The translations under genes and the position numbers were made by a program. The notes under the pieces are model-generated. The model worked only from the letters and a program-made list of their open reading frames with translations, made no database searches and was not told the origin of the DNA. A DNA stretch of 64,000 nucleotides from contig OY744464.1 of the NCBI GenBank assembly GCA_963556145.1, forward strand, positions 5,828,001 through 5,892,000. The letters run 5' to 3'. Below, one piece after another: positions 24,004 through 36,929 of this stretch. Positions within the stretch are counted from its first letter, which is position 1. Each line of letters begins with the position of its first letter. This stretch comes from Hygrocybe punicea. Lineage: Eukaryota; Basidiomycota; Agaricomycetes; Agaricales; Hygrophoraceae.

Positions 24004-24957
24004 AGTGTACCCCAGCTTAACTGTTCAAGGGCAGGGCAAGGCCCAGTTGGCCTGAGGGTTGACCCAGCCTGGCCCTCTATAGGCCAGGGTCAGGCTTGCT
24101 TTCTAATGGCCCTGACCTGGTCTATAAGGGCCAGGGCCAACATTGCTCACACTTGACCCTGTAGGGTCAACCTGAGGCTAATCTGGCCCAGCCCCATCAA
24201 TTGTGTCCCTTGTGAAATTCTTAGAGATTGTCATTACACCACTCTCCAGCCACAATAGGGTAGACAGTACTATATATACAATAAATCAACTATATCTACA
24301 AATCACATCAGAGCTCAGCAAGTGTCTGATCAAATTAAACATAAACATACATATCCCTTTTCTCCACTTTGTGTCATGGCACGAAGAGATTCCGACCAGC
24401 CAGACCCCACCCTCATTATTGAGGGATCATGATGCTTGCATCCTTCAAAATGTGCCCAGAGAGAAGATTACCCTACTGTCAGATCAGCACAGTCATGGCA
24501 TCATTCAGGAGGTTACTCACTCGCTTACATGCATATATCTTGTAGAATTCTCACTGTGTTCCCACAGGCCTTTCAAATCTTGTAGATGGTGTAGCCAGGT
24601 TATCAAAGAATAGATTAGACACATTTTGGAGCACAAATCAGAAAAAAAACAAAAACAAAAAAAACACGTCCTCAAGCTCAAACAAACCCCAAACCTACTT
24701 GAAAGATCCAACTAAACCAAATGGTGATGCACACTAGTGAGATGGTATAGCCGGATTCACCTTCAGATGAACTGAAAACCTACTTTAAGGATCCCAGTCA
24801 ACCCCATAGCAATGCAGCATGTCAGGACGATGGGACCTTAAAGAACACTAGCAAGATGGTTAGGCCAGATTTGCCTTCAGATGTGAATGTCTTCAAGCAT
24901 GACAGGAATGGGGTATCGGACACTTCGGTCTTCCCAACAGTCAAAGTATGTAAAATA
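24004..24957. other. Unassigned DNA between gypsy remnant and KDZ1
   Basis: 24020-24190 is rich in CAGGGC/GGCCAGGG words resembling the ends of GC-rich hAT-like elements, but I cannot find matching ends or a duplication. 24230-24957 has no recognisable coding sequence. Confidence 0.4.
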
Positions 24958-25019
24958 CCAGGGCATTCAGCAAGATATTACCAACTGACTTGGGATGCCT
25001 GAAAATGAGATTGCCCAAC

Positions 25020-25560
25020 TGACTTGGGGATAGCTGAATCAGGCTGAGATATATCCTGGCCCAACTGAACTGGTCCAGGCTGATGTTCCCAGGATATATC
25101 CTGGCCCAACTGAGATGGTCCAGGCTGATGTTCCCAGGATATATCCTGGGCCAATTGACATGGTCCAGGCTGATGTTCCCAGGATATATCCTGGCCCATC
25201 TGGAATGGTTGAGGCTGATGTCCCCAGGATGTATCCTAGGCCAACTGGGATGGTCCAGGCTGATGTTCCCAGGATATATCCTGGGCCAATTGACATGGTC
25301 CAGGCTGATGTTCCCAGGATATATCCTGGCTCATCTGGGATGGTCGAGGCTGATGTCCCCAGGATATATCCTGGGCTAACTGAGATGGTCCAGGCTGATG
25401 TTCCCAGGATATATCCTGGCCCATCTGGGATGGTCGAGGCTGATGTCCCCAGGATATATCCTAGGCCAACTGGGATGGTCCAGGCTGATGTTCTCAGGAT
25501 ATATCCTGGCTCAACTGACATGGTTTATGCTGATGCTGTCATGATGTCTCCTGGCTCATC
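25020..25560. repeat. KDZ1 left terminal satellite array, 45-bp unit
   Basis: About eleven units of 45 bp, each with AGGATATATCCT (a perfect 12-bp palindrome) followed by GGCCCAACTGAGATGGTCC and AGGCTGATGTTCCC. Because 45 is a multiple of three, every frame without a stop stays open, giving spurious 98-172-codon frames on both strands. The array is the inverted counterpart of 36180-36640. Confidence 0.9.
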
Positions 25561-25848
25561 TTGGATTGTTCAGGATAATATTCTTAGGTTATGTTTTCAG
25601 GATATGTCCATAAGACATCTGTTTTGTTGCTAGAGCTCATAATCATGTGCCACAATAACTTGATTGATTTATTATAGTCAACTCCTGGTAGCTGCAACTA
25701 CCCATAAAGCCCTGATACATGTCAGCGCTTCTTGTATTTTTTCTTTTCAGGTCCCTGCTCAGTTTCTTCCTCTGGATCTATGTGACATTTGGACCGTTGC
25801 CTATTGTTGAATTAGTATCATTTTCACAACTTATCCCATAATAATGAC

Positions 25849-28446
25849 TTACAATCTGTCAGCAGATGGAATCTGCTCAAATACTGACTTCATCTCAAGC
25901 ACGATTTTCATCCACCTTTCATGCTCTGCCTGTCCCCCAATCCGACTTCCCCATTCCTTTAGTCCCACCAAGAACAGAACAAGTCCTCCAAGTCCTCTTC
26001 TACACCATGTTTTCTCCAGAACACTATTTGCAGATATACCACCCAAGGTACACCGTTGCCACCACTTTTCCATCTGTTTTTCAATTCTATCAAAGTCCAT
26101 GATATCATCCTGTTTCTTTGATCGACTCAAGCTCCAGTTCACTAAGGATCGAGGGGGCTTGAATTCCAAAGCAGGTGGTGTGGTGGGACCACCCAAGCAA
26201 ACCAGGGCCAATTCAGCACCTACCCAAGCCTCACAAAGATGACTCCAATCTTGACCCAGCTTGGAGATTGTATTCTCATCAAGACCAATTTCCAGACCCA
26301 GACGCTGTATTTCTCTTGGAATACCTGTTGTCTTGATAATAATTTTTGGAGGAGCTGGTAATTTTTTTAGCCTGTAGTTTTCATGATCAGTTATGCATGA
26401 GAGTATATATAAATGTTCAACCTTTCAATATCCTCTAGCACAACTTCAATAGCCCTCATAATGGAATTGTATCCCACAAGTGTTGTTTGGTGAGTGTAGT
26501 CTGGAAAATCACTTGGTATATCATCATCTCGAATAAAGTGTGCCTGAGTATATGCCCGCAATGCTAATCCAAGGCCAAGAAGGATCTGCTCAATGGATGA
26601 AGTACAATGAGGTTTTCCAGAGGAAGCATCAATCCATGGTTGTGTTGCAATCCAAGCAACAAAGCTCTTGCAGCTGTCTGAGTGATCACTATCTGCAAAG
26701 AATTTGGCTGGAAGATATTTGTGGGCAAAGTTCCAGCTTGCCCATGAAGCAGGAACTTCAGCATGGCTTGAACCATGCTTATCCTGTGATAAAATGAGAT
26801 TTAAAGAGTGATGAGAGGAAAATATAACAAACTGCATATTTTATCAGTGCCAAGGCATCCTGATATTCCTTTATGGATGATAACATCTTGAGAAATGCTT
26901 GATTGCTATATAAGGTGCCTGCTGGTGATTGTTTATGAGTTGCTCCTGCAGCTGGGGCACTTTCTACTTCTTCTCCCTCAGCGCTGTCCACCTCAACATA
27001 CAACCTTTTTGCCTGTTTTACAGGAACTACTCTTTTCTTTTCCACAGCACGTAACTCTTGTTTCACTTGCAGTGGTCGTTTTCCAGCTGCTTGCCTCATA
27101 TACCAGAAGTGATATAGCCCATTTGCACATCGATTTGTCATGCATGATGGCTCTTTGATGGTAATGTCATTGTCATGAGGAATGGATGTGGACTTGAAAA
27201 AACCCTGGGGATTGGCCTCAATTTCCTTCCAGTGTACAGTGGAGGATCGAGTGTAAAATGCTGTACACACATTAACAATAAATACACATCAATGGTATTG
27301 TGAGGACATACCCATAACTAATTTCACAAAGTTGCGAAGCACCATCCGCACAACCAAAGGGTCAGCATCGACTGGCTTTTCAGGCAGATATGGATATTTG
27401 TCATCATCAAATGTTGTGATGGCCCAAGGTGAAAGCTTGGAATTGTCTTCCTCATTCTCTACAATGTCATTTGAATTAATCATCACATGTGAAACATAAT
27501 TGTCAATTACCTTTGTAGAAAGATTGTGCAAATTTACACTACTCATGATAGAAATCACTATCCTTCCATTTGGAAAAATGCCTGGAGAATTTAGCCATAG
27601 GATCATTGGTCTCAAATCTTGTTGCATTTCAGTTGATGTTTAACTTCTTGAAAATGAAAACTTACTTGGATACAGAAGCTTGATCATTCTCATTCACATG
27701 TGTGGTTAAGATGACAACATGAACCCCCATTTTGCGATGGAGATCATTCATGAAGCTCGTTACTGTTCTATGGAGTTGTGTCCTGGCCTCTCTGCTGGAA
27801 TAGTCAATCACAAATTCACTTTCCCATAGTATGATTACATACTCCATTTGTTGTTCACGTGGCCAAGCTTCTGTATTCCACTTTCTAGCCTCATCATCAC
27901 AACGTGCTTGATCCTCCTCTGATAGGCCATTCCAGACATTTGAGAGTGCAGGCTGATAAGCACTCATATGAGTGTGGCTGCCAGCATTAATCAAATTTTG
28001 CATTTCTTCCTCCACTTCCCTCTTGAATAAATATCCTGCTGCTGTTCTCCGTGTCCATCGTTTACCCCACATATCATTTCCTTTTCCAACACCACTATCC
28101 TTCTCAACATGATTTTCCAACTCATGAGTATCACCTCTAGCCTTTTTCTTGTTCTGTTGGGATTGTCGCTCATTCTTAAACCAATTGGCAATTTTCTACT
28201 CAAGGTTAATATGTTTAAAATGAAGAGAAGTATAATTAAAATGGTATTAACCTTGTGAAGAATGTCTTTATCATCAGGCAGAACAAGTGGTGTTTTGTTG
28301 GCTCCCTTCCTCTCCTTTTGAAGCTGATGCAACTCTTTGATGATCTCAGTTCGAATTTTTTTCTTATTTTCATTGTTGGTGGTGGAAACATATTTGTTGT
28401 AGTGAGACTTGAGAATTGCCTGGATTTCTTCAGTAGCCCAAGCCAT
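25849..28446 (-). CDS. Homeodomain/HMG-like protein of KDZ1, probably damaged
   Basis: Start at 28446 (MAWATEEIQAILKSHYNKYV). Exon 1 is 28446-28252; intron 28251-28196; exon 2 begins KIANWFKNERQSQQNKKK, where WFxNxR resembles homeodomain helix 3. This is followed by an HMG-like helical segment (AAGYLFKREVEEEMQNLI ... VWNGLSEEDQARCDDEARKW). Later exons give KFETNDPMAKFSRHFSKW, a 160-codon block at 26779-27260 with basic motifs, a block at 26400-26780, and a C-terminal Trp-rich block down to 25849. A paralogue with the same order (WYHNHR, then the same HMG-like part) is the gene at 60519-62654 in KDZ2. In my model a TAG follows FYHE near 27540, so it may be a pseudogene. Likely role: transposon DNA binding or regulation (inference). 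Confidence 0.55.
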
Positions 28447-28656
28447 TTGTAGTTCAGTATGAGGTAGACTGGAGGATGAGTGAAATAGAAGTGGTAAGGG
28501 AAGTTAGGATGAACTCTGGAAGCTAAAACAGATTTTCCTTGCAAATTGGAGCAGTAGTAACTCAGAAATTGGAGCAAACTTGAGTTGCTGTGGCAAATTC
28601 CCACGTCAACAATCACATGTGCAAATTACCACGTCAACAATCACATGTTCAAAATA

Positions 28657-28664
28657 TCACGTGA
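28657..28664. promoter_or_regulatory. TCACGTGA palindromic box upstream of the KDZ1 homeodomain-like gene
   Basis: A perfect 8-bp E-box-type palindrome 211 bp upstream of the 28446 start codon. The same octamer occurs 115 bp upstream of the paralogous gene in KDZ2 (62769-62776). Confidence 0.4.
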
Positions 28665-28739
28665 TGGTTCAATTGTATTTAAAAACTCCGAAACCTTCGT
28701 TTTCACCCCTTGAGTGCTTTTCTCCCATTCCACTCCCCC

Positions 28740-30250
28740 GGCAGAGAGAGCTGAATCTCTCTACTTGATGCCAGGGCACCGAAGTCCTGGTGAGGGTGCA
28801 GCCTGTGGTGTGATCTGCACTCCATTTCGTAGACTTGGATATGTTACCAGCAGAGAGGGTGGCCTCTCTGCTATTCCCTGGGCATGGGTCCAGGGTAGGT
28901 AACTTAAAAGGTTCTCATTTATTTATACATAGTAGTAGTAACGAGTCATGATAATAAAATCTAAGCTTATTTTCTGTGTGTACTTAGTTTTGCTGGCATG
29001 CCTATAGACAGGGCAGCGGCGGTTTCGCGAGTTCGTGAGTATTTGGGTGGTGGGGTTGGGGCCACCATCACTGGATGAGGCATCATTCCCCCCAACTGTT
29101 CTCTGGTCCCTGGAGACCTCGCTGACACAGCGCCGATGTCCATTGATGTCGCGGTGCATGTACGCGAGGTCAGTTGGGATGGGGCGTTGGGCGCCGGACG
29201 TGGTGGGGCCGTTGGGCGTTGGGCGTTGGGGTTGGGCCGTCGTCATCGTTGCCGGTTTTGATGGGCCGTTGGGCGTTGGCATTGGGCGTTGGGTGTTGGG
29301 CGGGGTTGGGCCGTCGTCGTTGCCGGTTGTGGTGGGGCCGTTGGGCGTTAGGGTTGGGCATTGGGCGTTGGGGTTGGGCGTTGGGGTTGGGCATTAGGCG
29401 TTGGCGTAAGGGCCGTCGTCGTCGTTGCTGGTTGTGGTGGGGCCGTTGGGCGTTGGGCGTTGGGGTAGGGTCCGTCGTCGTCGTTGCCGGTTGTGGTGGG
29501 GTGTTGGGTGTTGGGCATTGGCGTAGGGGCCGTTGTCGTCGTTGCCGGTTGTGGTGGGGCCGTTGGGTGTTGGGGTTGGGCCGTTGTCATCGTTGCCGCA
29601 TGTGGTGGGCCATTGGGCGTTGGCGTTGGGCGTTGGGCATTGGGGTAAGGGCCGTCGTCGTCGTTGCCAGATGTGGTGGGACCGTTGGGCATTGGGCGTT
29701 GGGGTAGGGGCCGTCGTCGTCATCGTGGGGCTGTCGTTGCCGGATGTGGGGCGTTGGGCGTTGTTGGGGTAGGGGCCGTTGAGCGTTTGGGTCGTCATTG
29801 GGCGGATGTGGTGGGGTTGTTGGACGTTGGGGTTGGGTTCGTGAGGGGCCGTTGCGGCCGTCGTCGTCGTTGCCGGTTGTGGTGGGCGTTGGGGTTGGGC
29901 ATTGGGCGTTTGGGTAGGGTCCGTCGTCGTCATCGTCGAGGGGCCGTCGTTGCCGGATGTGAAGCCGTTGGGTGTTGGGCGTTGGGCGTTGTTGGGGTAG
30001 GGGCTGTTGGGCATTTGGGTTGTCGTTGGGCGGATGTGGTGGGGCCGTTGGGCGTCTGGAGTTAGGCGTTCGGCAATGCCGTCGTCGTTGTGGGGCCGTT
30101 GGGCATTGGGAGTTGGGGTCGTCGTTCCTGGATGTGGTGTTGGTTGTGGATGGACGTTGGGCGTCGTTGTTGGCAGCTTTGGTGTGCCGTCTCTGTGGGT
30201 TGTGGAGCCGCAACTTGGTGGAGCCATTGTCGGCGTCGTTGTAGTGGTTG
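28740..30250 (-). mobile_element. Truncated non-autonomous hAT-like element 5
   Basis: A GC-rich block inserted between the two divergent KDZ1 genes. It contains a long GTTGGGC/GCCGTTGGGCGTTGGGG repeat (29165-30120) and a decayed form of the hyphenated palindrome seen in the other hAT-like elements (arms ACCTCGCTGACA near 29118 and CGCGAGGT near 29164, core GATGTCCATTGATGTC). The minus strand begins a frame MAPPSCGSTTHRDG at about 30225. No intact terminal repeats or duplication were found, so the ends are approximate. Its 277- and 208-codon frames are products of the repeat. Confidence 0.55.
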
Positions 30251-30418
30251 TGACTAGAATCTGGTGCAGACCTGTGAGTCAGACGAAGTCAGTAAGACGA
30301 AGTCAGTATTGAGTTTCGGAGTTTGATGTGAGCATTGCTGCCTCATTGCAAGTTTGCATTGTTCTTGCACTCGAACTTCATTCTCTCTCATTTTTTCAGC
30401 CATTCTATTACCACAAAT

Positions 30419-32297
30419 ATGCCCATAATTACTGCTACTACTGTCAGTAAAAAAGCTGGAGCACCAGCTCCTCAATCTCAGCTTGTGAAAGATCTGGATC
30501 TTGATCTGGAAATGTTATCTGATTTGAGTTCTCTTTCGGGCGATGACCAATCAGATGCCGAAATGGAAAGTGTACCCCAGATAGCCACTCTGCCGCCCTT
30601 GCAGCCCCTGCAGCCCATGCAGCCCTTCCCACTAGACCTTAGGAAACATGAGGAGCCATCTAATATTGTAGGCCCTCATTGTCATTGCTTCCCATACTAA
30701 TTAAATTCCTTTCACCAGTGGTGTTGCTCTTGTGGCAATGGTGGTGAAGTCTTTTGCTGTGCCTATTGCCCTAGGGTTCTATGCATGGACAAGTGTATCA
30801 CACTTTCTGCAAGTCCAGGATTTCTGATAAAGAATGATACTTTTTTTATTTGTCCCAAATGTCACATAAAGTATGACCGGCAGATGAAGAATAAGATTTT
30901 GACACCATACACAGTAAGTAAAAAGTGTAACACATTTATCCTTTAACTGATTTTTGTGGAGGGAATTGTTGTTGGAAATCGGATTTGGGATGGGACCCCT
31001 GCAGAGTTGGGGCTCTTGTTATTCGAGGAGCATGGCGTTTGGTTGATACAGCCTCAGTTGCCATACTGAATTTTAGGTTGGCTGATATTCCACAAGGAGG
31101 AGACCCAGCCTTTATGGTGTACCATCACCTTCATGCCTACTTTCCTGAGCAGAAAGATCAGGTCCTCCAATATTTCGACATTGACTTTTCCTTCGAGCCT
31201 TCCAGTTCTGCCTCAGTGTCAACTCAGGAGAGAAAAGTCCAGAAAGTGTTATTGGCTCTACTCAAGTATGTTTCAGAATTATTCCTCTTAACTGTTCTAA
31301 TCCAATATGAATAAGACGTGATTTCAAACGCATTGTGTTTTTGCACACCCACTCTGACCCTGATACTGGTTTGCTGCACTGTCAAGTGGATCGTGGTGCA
31401 TCACTCACTATTCCTGAGGTAGGTATTACATATTAATTTACAATTTGATATAATAACATATTTGCACTTCATAGCTTTTCTCTGTTCTATTCTCCCCTGG
31501 ATTGGAGCGTCTGCTTACCACAGCAACAACACATCTCTACCTTTTGACATGTGCCCACATTTTTTCACATGATGGTTCTCTTACCATGCTCAAGGACCTG
31601 GCCAAGCGGTAAATGTTCCTTTTCAAATAATTTACTTGGAGACTAAAGTTTATTGTATAGCAACATATTTGATTGGATTGTTGGCTTCACACAACTTGAC
31701 TTCTACCCCCACATTGCTTCACCCTTCTTGCAAAAGTTGGCTCTCAAGGTGTTTCTTGAGAAGTATAATATGGAATTTATTATTGGCAACTTGCTGGTGG
31801 AAGAACAAAACCTGGGTCGTAACACTGATGTCGCCATGATGAATCGGGAGAAGGGGTGGCATTTTTTCCTTTGTTCGGAGTCACGGTCACGTCCCCTTGG
31901 GATCACAGTTTCTCCTCAATGCCCAGCATGTGGTCACATCGGATCCTCTGAATGGGGGTCACATCCCAATGATCAATTCACACTCTTAGTCAACTGCAAA
32001 TTCTGTCCACACATCTATTCCCTTTATGCAGGCCAGGATGATTATTTTACCAAGGCAATTTTGAATGGTGGAGATGGCTGGGGTATTGGGCTTTATTGGG
32101 GTCCTTATATTGACCACTTTCCCAATGGTACTGAGGCCTACTCACGAGGGAGCCAGAGTGAAGAAGTCACCAATCGTCTTAAAGCTATAGGTTCTGAGGA
32201 GCATTACAAGAAGTTGGAGGAGAAAAAAGCTGCTGAAAAATCTGGTGGGCAGGCCAAGGAATTGGCTAGTGTAATTAATAGGGGATTCCAATCTTGA
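30419..32297 (+). CDS. PHD-finger / zinc-ribbon protein of KDZ1
   Basis: Exon 1 is 30419-30667 (acidic, Leu- and Pro-rich), intron 30668-30718, exon 2 30719-30913. Exon 2 reads WCCSCGNGGEVFCCAYC then CPRVLC-like spacing and ICPKCH, a Cys-rich module resembling a PHD or ADD finger. Further exons follow, with a frame break near 31073. The last large block (about 31660-32297) reads FDWIVGFTQLDFYPHIASPF ... NTDVAMMNREKGWHFFLC ... QCPACGHIGSS with a second CxxC pair (CKFC), i.e. a C-terminal zinc ribbon. PHD-type fingers usually read histone tails. It lies 197 bp upstream of the transposase in the same orientation. Family assignment is by cysteine pattern only; exact exons between 30914 and 31660 are uncertain. 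Confidence 0.5.
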
Positions 32298-32493
32298 TAG
32301 ATAACTCCAACTTTATTGCAATGTTTTGTTTTCATTTTTTGTAAAAACAATTGTAGATTATGGTGCAAGTTGAATCATGGCTGAGTTATTGAATTGGACT
32401 ATAGGATCATGTGATCCTGAGAACTCTGATCATGTGACTTTTTGTTGTTTGCAAAAAAAAAAATGAATCTTGTTCACTCTTACCACTACTATC

Positions 32494-35400
32494 ATGCCAA
32501 AAAACCAGTTAAAAAGACAAAAGGGAACAGTTGTGGAGATAGTATATGTCAGGAAGACCACTTCTAGAGGTGAAGTCAAAATATTGGCCAAAAATCAGAC
32601 CAGATCTTCCTCTATACACCATCATTCAAAATATAGAGAAAGATCACAGCCTTTAGTTATAGAACAGATTCATATACCACTACAAGATCTAGAAGAACCC
32701 CAATCTCCTCAGGCTTTGAAGCAAGGAAAAGTATGCTTATTTCTGTCATAGTCTTCATATGATTCTCCACTCAATCAATTATCAGACGCAGAATGATTAT
32801 CTCCAAGAATGGAAGCATAAACATCGACAGACTCACTTGGCAAAACTGGTTGAGTTGGAAGCTCCACCAGTAAACATGTTATGCATCAATTGTCAGCAGT
32901 GTCCAGGGCTGTACCGATGTCTTGATTGCCACCTTGGTCAATGATTGCTTTGCAATAATTGCTGTCTTCGAGTTCACCAACACAATCCTTTTCACAAAAT
33001 CCAGTATTGGACAGGCCAATTTTTTGATCGTGCTGATCTTGGAGAACTGGGTCTAATCATTTATCTTGGACATGATGGAAATCCATGCCCTCAACCAACA
33101 ACATCACAATCCTGGGAGGATGTAGAAGATGATGATATGCAGCTTGATAAAGATGATGATATCATGGTTGTAGAAAACATGGATGATGTCTCCCAGTCTC
33201 AAACCACAACTATGGTTTTTGTGGATAGCTCTGGGATTTATCGACGTCATTTTTGCTGGTGCCAATGTTCAGCAACAGCTACCCATGAAACACAGCTCTT
33301 CAACATGCGATTCTTTCCAGCCACATCATCTCGTCCTACTACTGCATTTACTTTTATGGTTCTTCACCAATTCTACATTGAAGCTATGGAGTGCAAAGTT
33401 TTTGCCTTCAACTTTTATTCAAAGCTTAGGAGATTGACAGACAACAATTTTCCACACTTGATACTAGTACATTTTGTTTTTTTTGCAAGTTATCCTGTCA
33501 GCCACTAACAAATCACTTTTGTAGGACCGTTATCGTGAATTAATGCGTGTGTCAAGGCAATGGAGAAACTTGACTGATCTGAAACGGGCTGGCTTTGCAC
33601 ATGATTCCACTATTAAATGCAAAGATGGTGGTCTTGCAGTCTTTTGTCCAAGTTGTCCCCAACCTGGCATCAATATTACTGAGGATGAAATAAGATGCTC
33701 AGACACACCGTATGTACTTTTTCTGTTATGTTGTGAGAGAGGTGCACATTATTCATGATACTACAACAGATGGGTATATTACCCAAAAATTGTTGCAGAT
33801 GGCAACTTCAAGCTTGATCATGTCATTCCTAAATGTCCTGAGAAGGATGTTTGGTTGAGTGATGGGCATCAGTTCATGACAGGTGAATCTGCCTATCAGC
33901 AGCATCTTGCCTCTTCTTTTGAAGAGAATCAGGTTGGTCCTCTGTATTTATTTCAATATATTAGCTGGTCTTACAATTTTTTCAGAAACATAAATGTCAA
34001 AATCACAGAGCCATTAGTCAAGCCAATGTACACCATAAGGACCATCTTCGCGCTACTGGAGTGGGTGCCTGTGCTTGTGCCAATCATGGATGCTTCTATC
34101 CACATAGTGTGGTGGATTTTCAGAAGGGTGAAAGGTAGTCTTCTTGTTTTGTGATTAAATAAATCATATTCACTCTATTATTCTAGACAAGTCAACATGG
34201 ACTATGCTTTCTGCCAGGCATTGGCTCAAAATTCACTCACACCAAAGGCTATTGCAATTTATGACATCATGTGTTCATGGTCAAAAAACTTTCTCTGGCG
34301 GGTTTCTCAAAGCAACACCCTAGATCTGAGAGAAGATCTCGAACTTCTATATGGCATTGGAAAATTTCATCTTGGGGTTCATATTCAAGAATGTTTTCCT
34401 CTATACTCCCTCAACTTTATCCATGGAGCTGGACAAATTGCTGGGGAGATCCTAGAATCACTCTGGTCCAATCTGAAAAAGGCAGCTGGTTCAACCAGCA
34501 CAATGTCTCAAGCTCATCGTCAGGAGGTTTTGGATAATTATATGAATGATTCAAATTGGAAGAAACTGATCAAGTCAGGTATGATTCACATATGTCTCAA
34601 TAAGTTTCTCTTGAATATATTTTTGCAGCTCAATATATTATCAAAAAATGGAAGGAAGCTGTCCTTGAGAGAGAGAATATGAAGGATGCCTTGGATGAGT
34701 TGACTGATAGACTTAGTGATGAGTGGATTGCGGAGTGGAAGGAGCTAGAAGAATTGGCCATAGATGAACGTGGCGATATCTTAAGAATGTATGATGTTGA
34801 TGAAAATCATGGTAAGCAGGGGTTAATATTGCATTAGTACAATATTGATGTATCAATTCAGTCTGCAGTCTTGCAGAGATACAGTTGGAACTTGCTGAAA
34901 TTGAAAACAAGTCTGGCAATATGATGGGATATTCTAGTCTATTGTCCATTGGACTAAATGTGGAGGAGGCACAGTATGTCTTTCTTATCCCATTGAAGCT
35001 CAAGTTATTTCTTATATGTTTCTATGACAGAATGGCTCTTTGTCAGCATATACGAACACTACGCCGACCATCATCAGCTGAAAAGAAGACCCTTCAAGAG
35101 AAATGACAAAGACTTCAAGCTCTCATTAACAGCTTTGAGAAGAAGCTCTCTGCACTCACTGTTATGAATAATATTGGAAGTGGAGATCTTATGAGAGTTG
35201 ACATTTCTAGAGATGAAAGTGAAGAAGAAGTGAAGCTTTTAGATGATGAAGAAGAAGTGAAACACACTCCAGAAAAGATTACACTTCTTCTTCCATCCAA
35301 TCTTACCACAAAGTGTCAAAACCAACCAGGATTAAATGACTTGAGCAAGCAAGAGGCTCAGTTACGACTTGGGCAGTTGAATGATGCATTGGAGCAGTTG

Positions 35401-36111
35401 AAGGTGGCGTTAGGTGGAAAGTCCTCGATAATGCGCAAAAAGGTCTGTCTGTTGACTTAACTATGACAAAATTTACTTAGTGATTTTGATATAGATTCGT
35501 AATTCCAAAAGCACTAAACAATCCACACGAATTTGGAGTCAGATTCATACACTGGATGAAAAAATCACAAGAATTGTTGCTAGCTACAACCATGCTAGAG
35601 AAGCACGACGGAGACTGGGATATAATGATTCAAATTATCATGCTATTACTAAAAGTGACCTTCAGATGCCTGCTGATATTATGGAGGCAAACAGAATTGG
35701 ACAAAAATCATACAAGTTACCATGGTTCTGGAGAATTGGAGATCAGGTGGATGGAGATGAATTCAGTATACACATGAAAGACTGTGAGTATAACTTGTAT
35801 TTCCTAACTCAGCTAACAATTGAAGATTGTGTACAGTTTACAGAGTCAATTGGTTACGAGCCAGTGCAAGATTTAATTGGTGGGATGAACAGGTTATTCG
35901 GCTTCACCATGAGATGAAGTGGACACCAAATTATTTCAAATTTTACAAGCAAAGATGGGAAAGTTGGGCTATTGAACAAGAGATAGATGGAGATAATTCG
36001 CTCCACAACCAGGGTTTGACAAGTTATGCCTACAAACAAGCTCAGACATGGGCAAGGTTGGAGTCAAGTGCACGTAGTTTATTTCAACCAATTTTGGGAG
36101 ATGAGCAGTAG
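32494..36111 (+). pseudogene. KDZ transposase 1 with CxC2 cysteine cluster, two TGA stops
   Basis: A multi-exon gene starting MPKNQLKRQKGTVVEIVYVR. The CxC2 cluster reads MLCINCQQCPGLYRCLDCHL ... LLCNNCCLRVHQHNPFH, followed by a DUF-like region (YRELMRVSRQWRNLTDLKRA; FCPSCPQPGIN). The KDZ catalytic part has IYDIMCSWSKNFLWRV and KFHLGVHIQECFPLYSLNF ... GAGQIAGEILESLW, then coiled-coil parts and the typical C-terminus (SYKLPWFW; YRVNWLRASARFNWW). Two in-frame TGA codons interrupt otherwise open coding sequence, at 32942-32944 inside the cysteine cluster and at 35104-35106. The gene parallels KDZ2's transposase exon by exon. Family role: DNA transposase acting on the satellite-bearing ends. Confidence 0.85.
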
Positions 36112-36179
36112 TGGCAGTACAAGAACATTTTTTGCATTATGTCTGAACTATGATGTCTACCATTAAAAGTATTATGAGC

Positions 36180-36640
36180 CTGAATTGTGCAGCTGAGTCA
36201 GGATATATCCTGAGAACATCAGCCTGGGCCATCCCAGTTGGGCCAGGATATATCCTGGGAACATCAGCCTGGAGCATGTCAACTGGCCCAAAATATATCC
36301 TAAGAACATCAGCCGGGACCATCTCGGTTGGCCCAGGATATATCCCGAAAACATCAGCCTGGACCATCCCAGTTGAGCCAGGATATATCCGGGGAACATC
36401 AGCCTGGACCATCTCAGATGGACCAGGATATATCCTGGGAACATCAGCCTGGACCATGTCAATTGGCCCAGGATATATCCCAAGAACATCAGCCTGGACC
36501 ATCCCAGTTGAGCCAGGATATATCCCAGGAACATCAGCCTGGACCATCTCAGATGGACCAGGATATATCCTGGGAACATCAGCCTGGACCATCTCAGTTG
36601 GCCCAGGATATATCTCAGCCTGATTCAGCTATTCCCAAGT
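36180..36640. repeat. KDZ1 right terminal satellite array, 45-bp unit
   Basis: About ten 45-bp units in inverted orientation relative to 25020-25560, again with AGGATATATCC palindromes. Followed outward by the same unique end (GATTCAGCTATTCCCAAG ... GGTAATATCTTGCTGAAT) as the left terminus in reverse. Confidence 0.9.
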
Positions 36641-36929
36641 GAGTTGGGCAATCTCATTCTCAGGCATCCCAAGTGAGTTGGTAATATCTTGCTGAATCTG
36701 GTGAAAATAATGTGTACTGTCTGTGCTTATCTGAGTTGTGATACAAGCAAACACACTCTCAAATTCTAGATTCTGACGATGAGGATCTCGTGGTGAAGTA
36801 GACACAGAAGCAGAAAAGTCCATGATCACCTGAAGACTCGGATAAATTGGAGATTTGGTATAGTCAGAACAAGTCAAAAGCCAAGTCAAGAGCGAAGAAA
36901 GCTAAACTTACCTCCACTCACATGAAACG

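Larger units (their letters stand above)
24958..36701. mobile_element. KDZ transposon 1 (about 11.7 kb)
   Basis: The outer ends are inverted copies: left CCAGGGCATTCAGCAAGATA..., right ...ATCTTGCTGAATCTGG. They are followed inward by matching unique sequence and then by inverted arrays of a 45-bp satellite (25020-25560 and 36180-36640). Flanks GTAAAATA and TGAAAATA are similar but not identical, so an 8-bp duplication is possible but not proven. Inside lie a homeodomain/HMG-like gene (minus), a PHD/zinc-ribbon gene (plus) and a KDZ transposase (plus), plus a truncated hAT-like insertion. In-frame TGA codons in the transposase suggest the copy is dead. Confidence 0.8.

Noticed and set aside
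24020..24200. Another hAT-like element from CAGGGC-rich sequence
   Set aside because: No matching inverted ends and no 8-bp duplication could be found.
25020..25560. Possible CRISPR-like array because of regular 45-bp repeats
   Set aside because: Units are contiguous without unique spacers, the genome is fungal, and an inverted counterpart marks it as a transposon end.
25039..25633. Long frames on both strands with PGYILGTSAW / ADVPRIYPG repeats (also 36137-36623)
   Set aside because: The 45-bp satellite of the KDZ1 ends is a multiple of three without stops; the arrays are inverted terminal repeats, not genes.
29174..30227. Frames of 177-277 codons rich in Pro-Asn-Ala-Gln or Val-Gly-Trp
   Set aside because: Translation of a GTTGGGC-type microsatellite inside a truncated hAT-like element.
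32942..32944. TGA read-through or recoding in the KDZ transposase
   Set aside because: No sign of a recoding signal; nonsense mutation by CGA to TGA change is simpler, and KDZ2 shows an uninterrupted version.
24950..36710. Definite 8-bp target duplication for KDZ1
   Set aside because: Flanks GTAAAATA and TGAAAATA differ at two positions; suggestive only.
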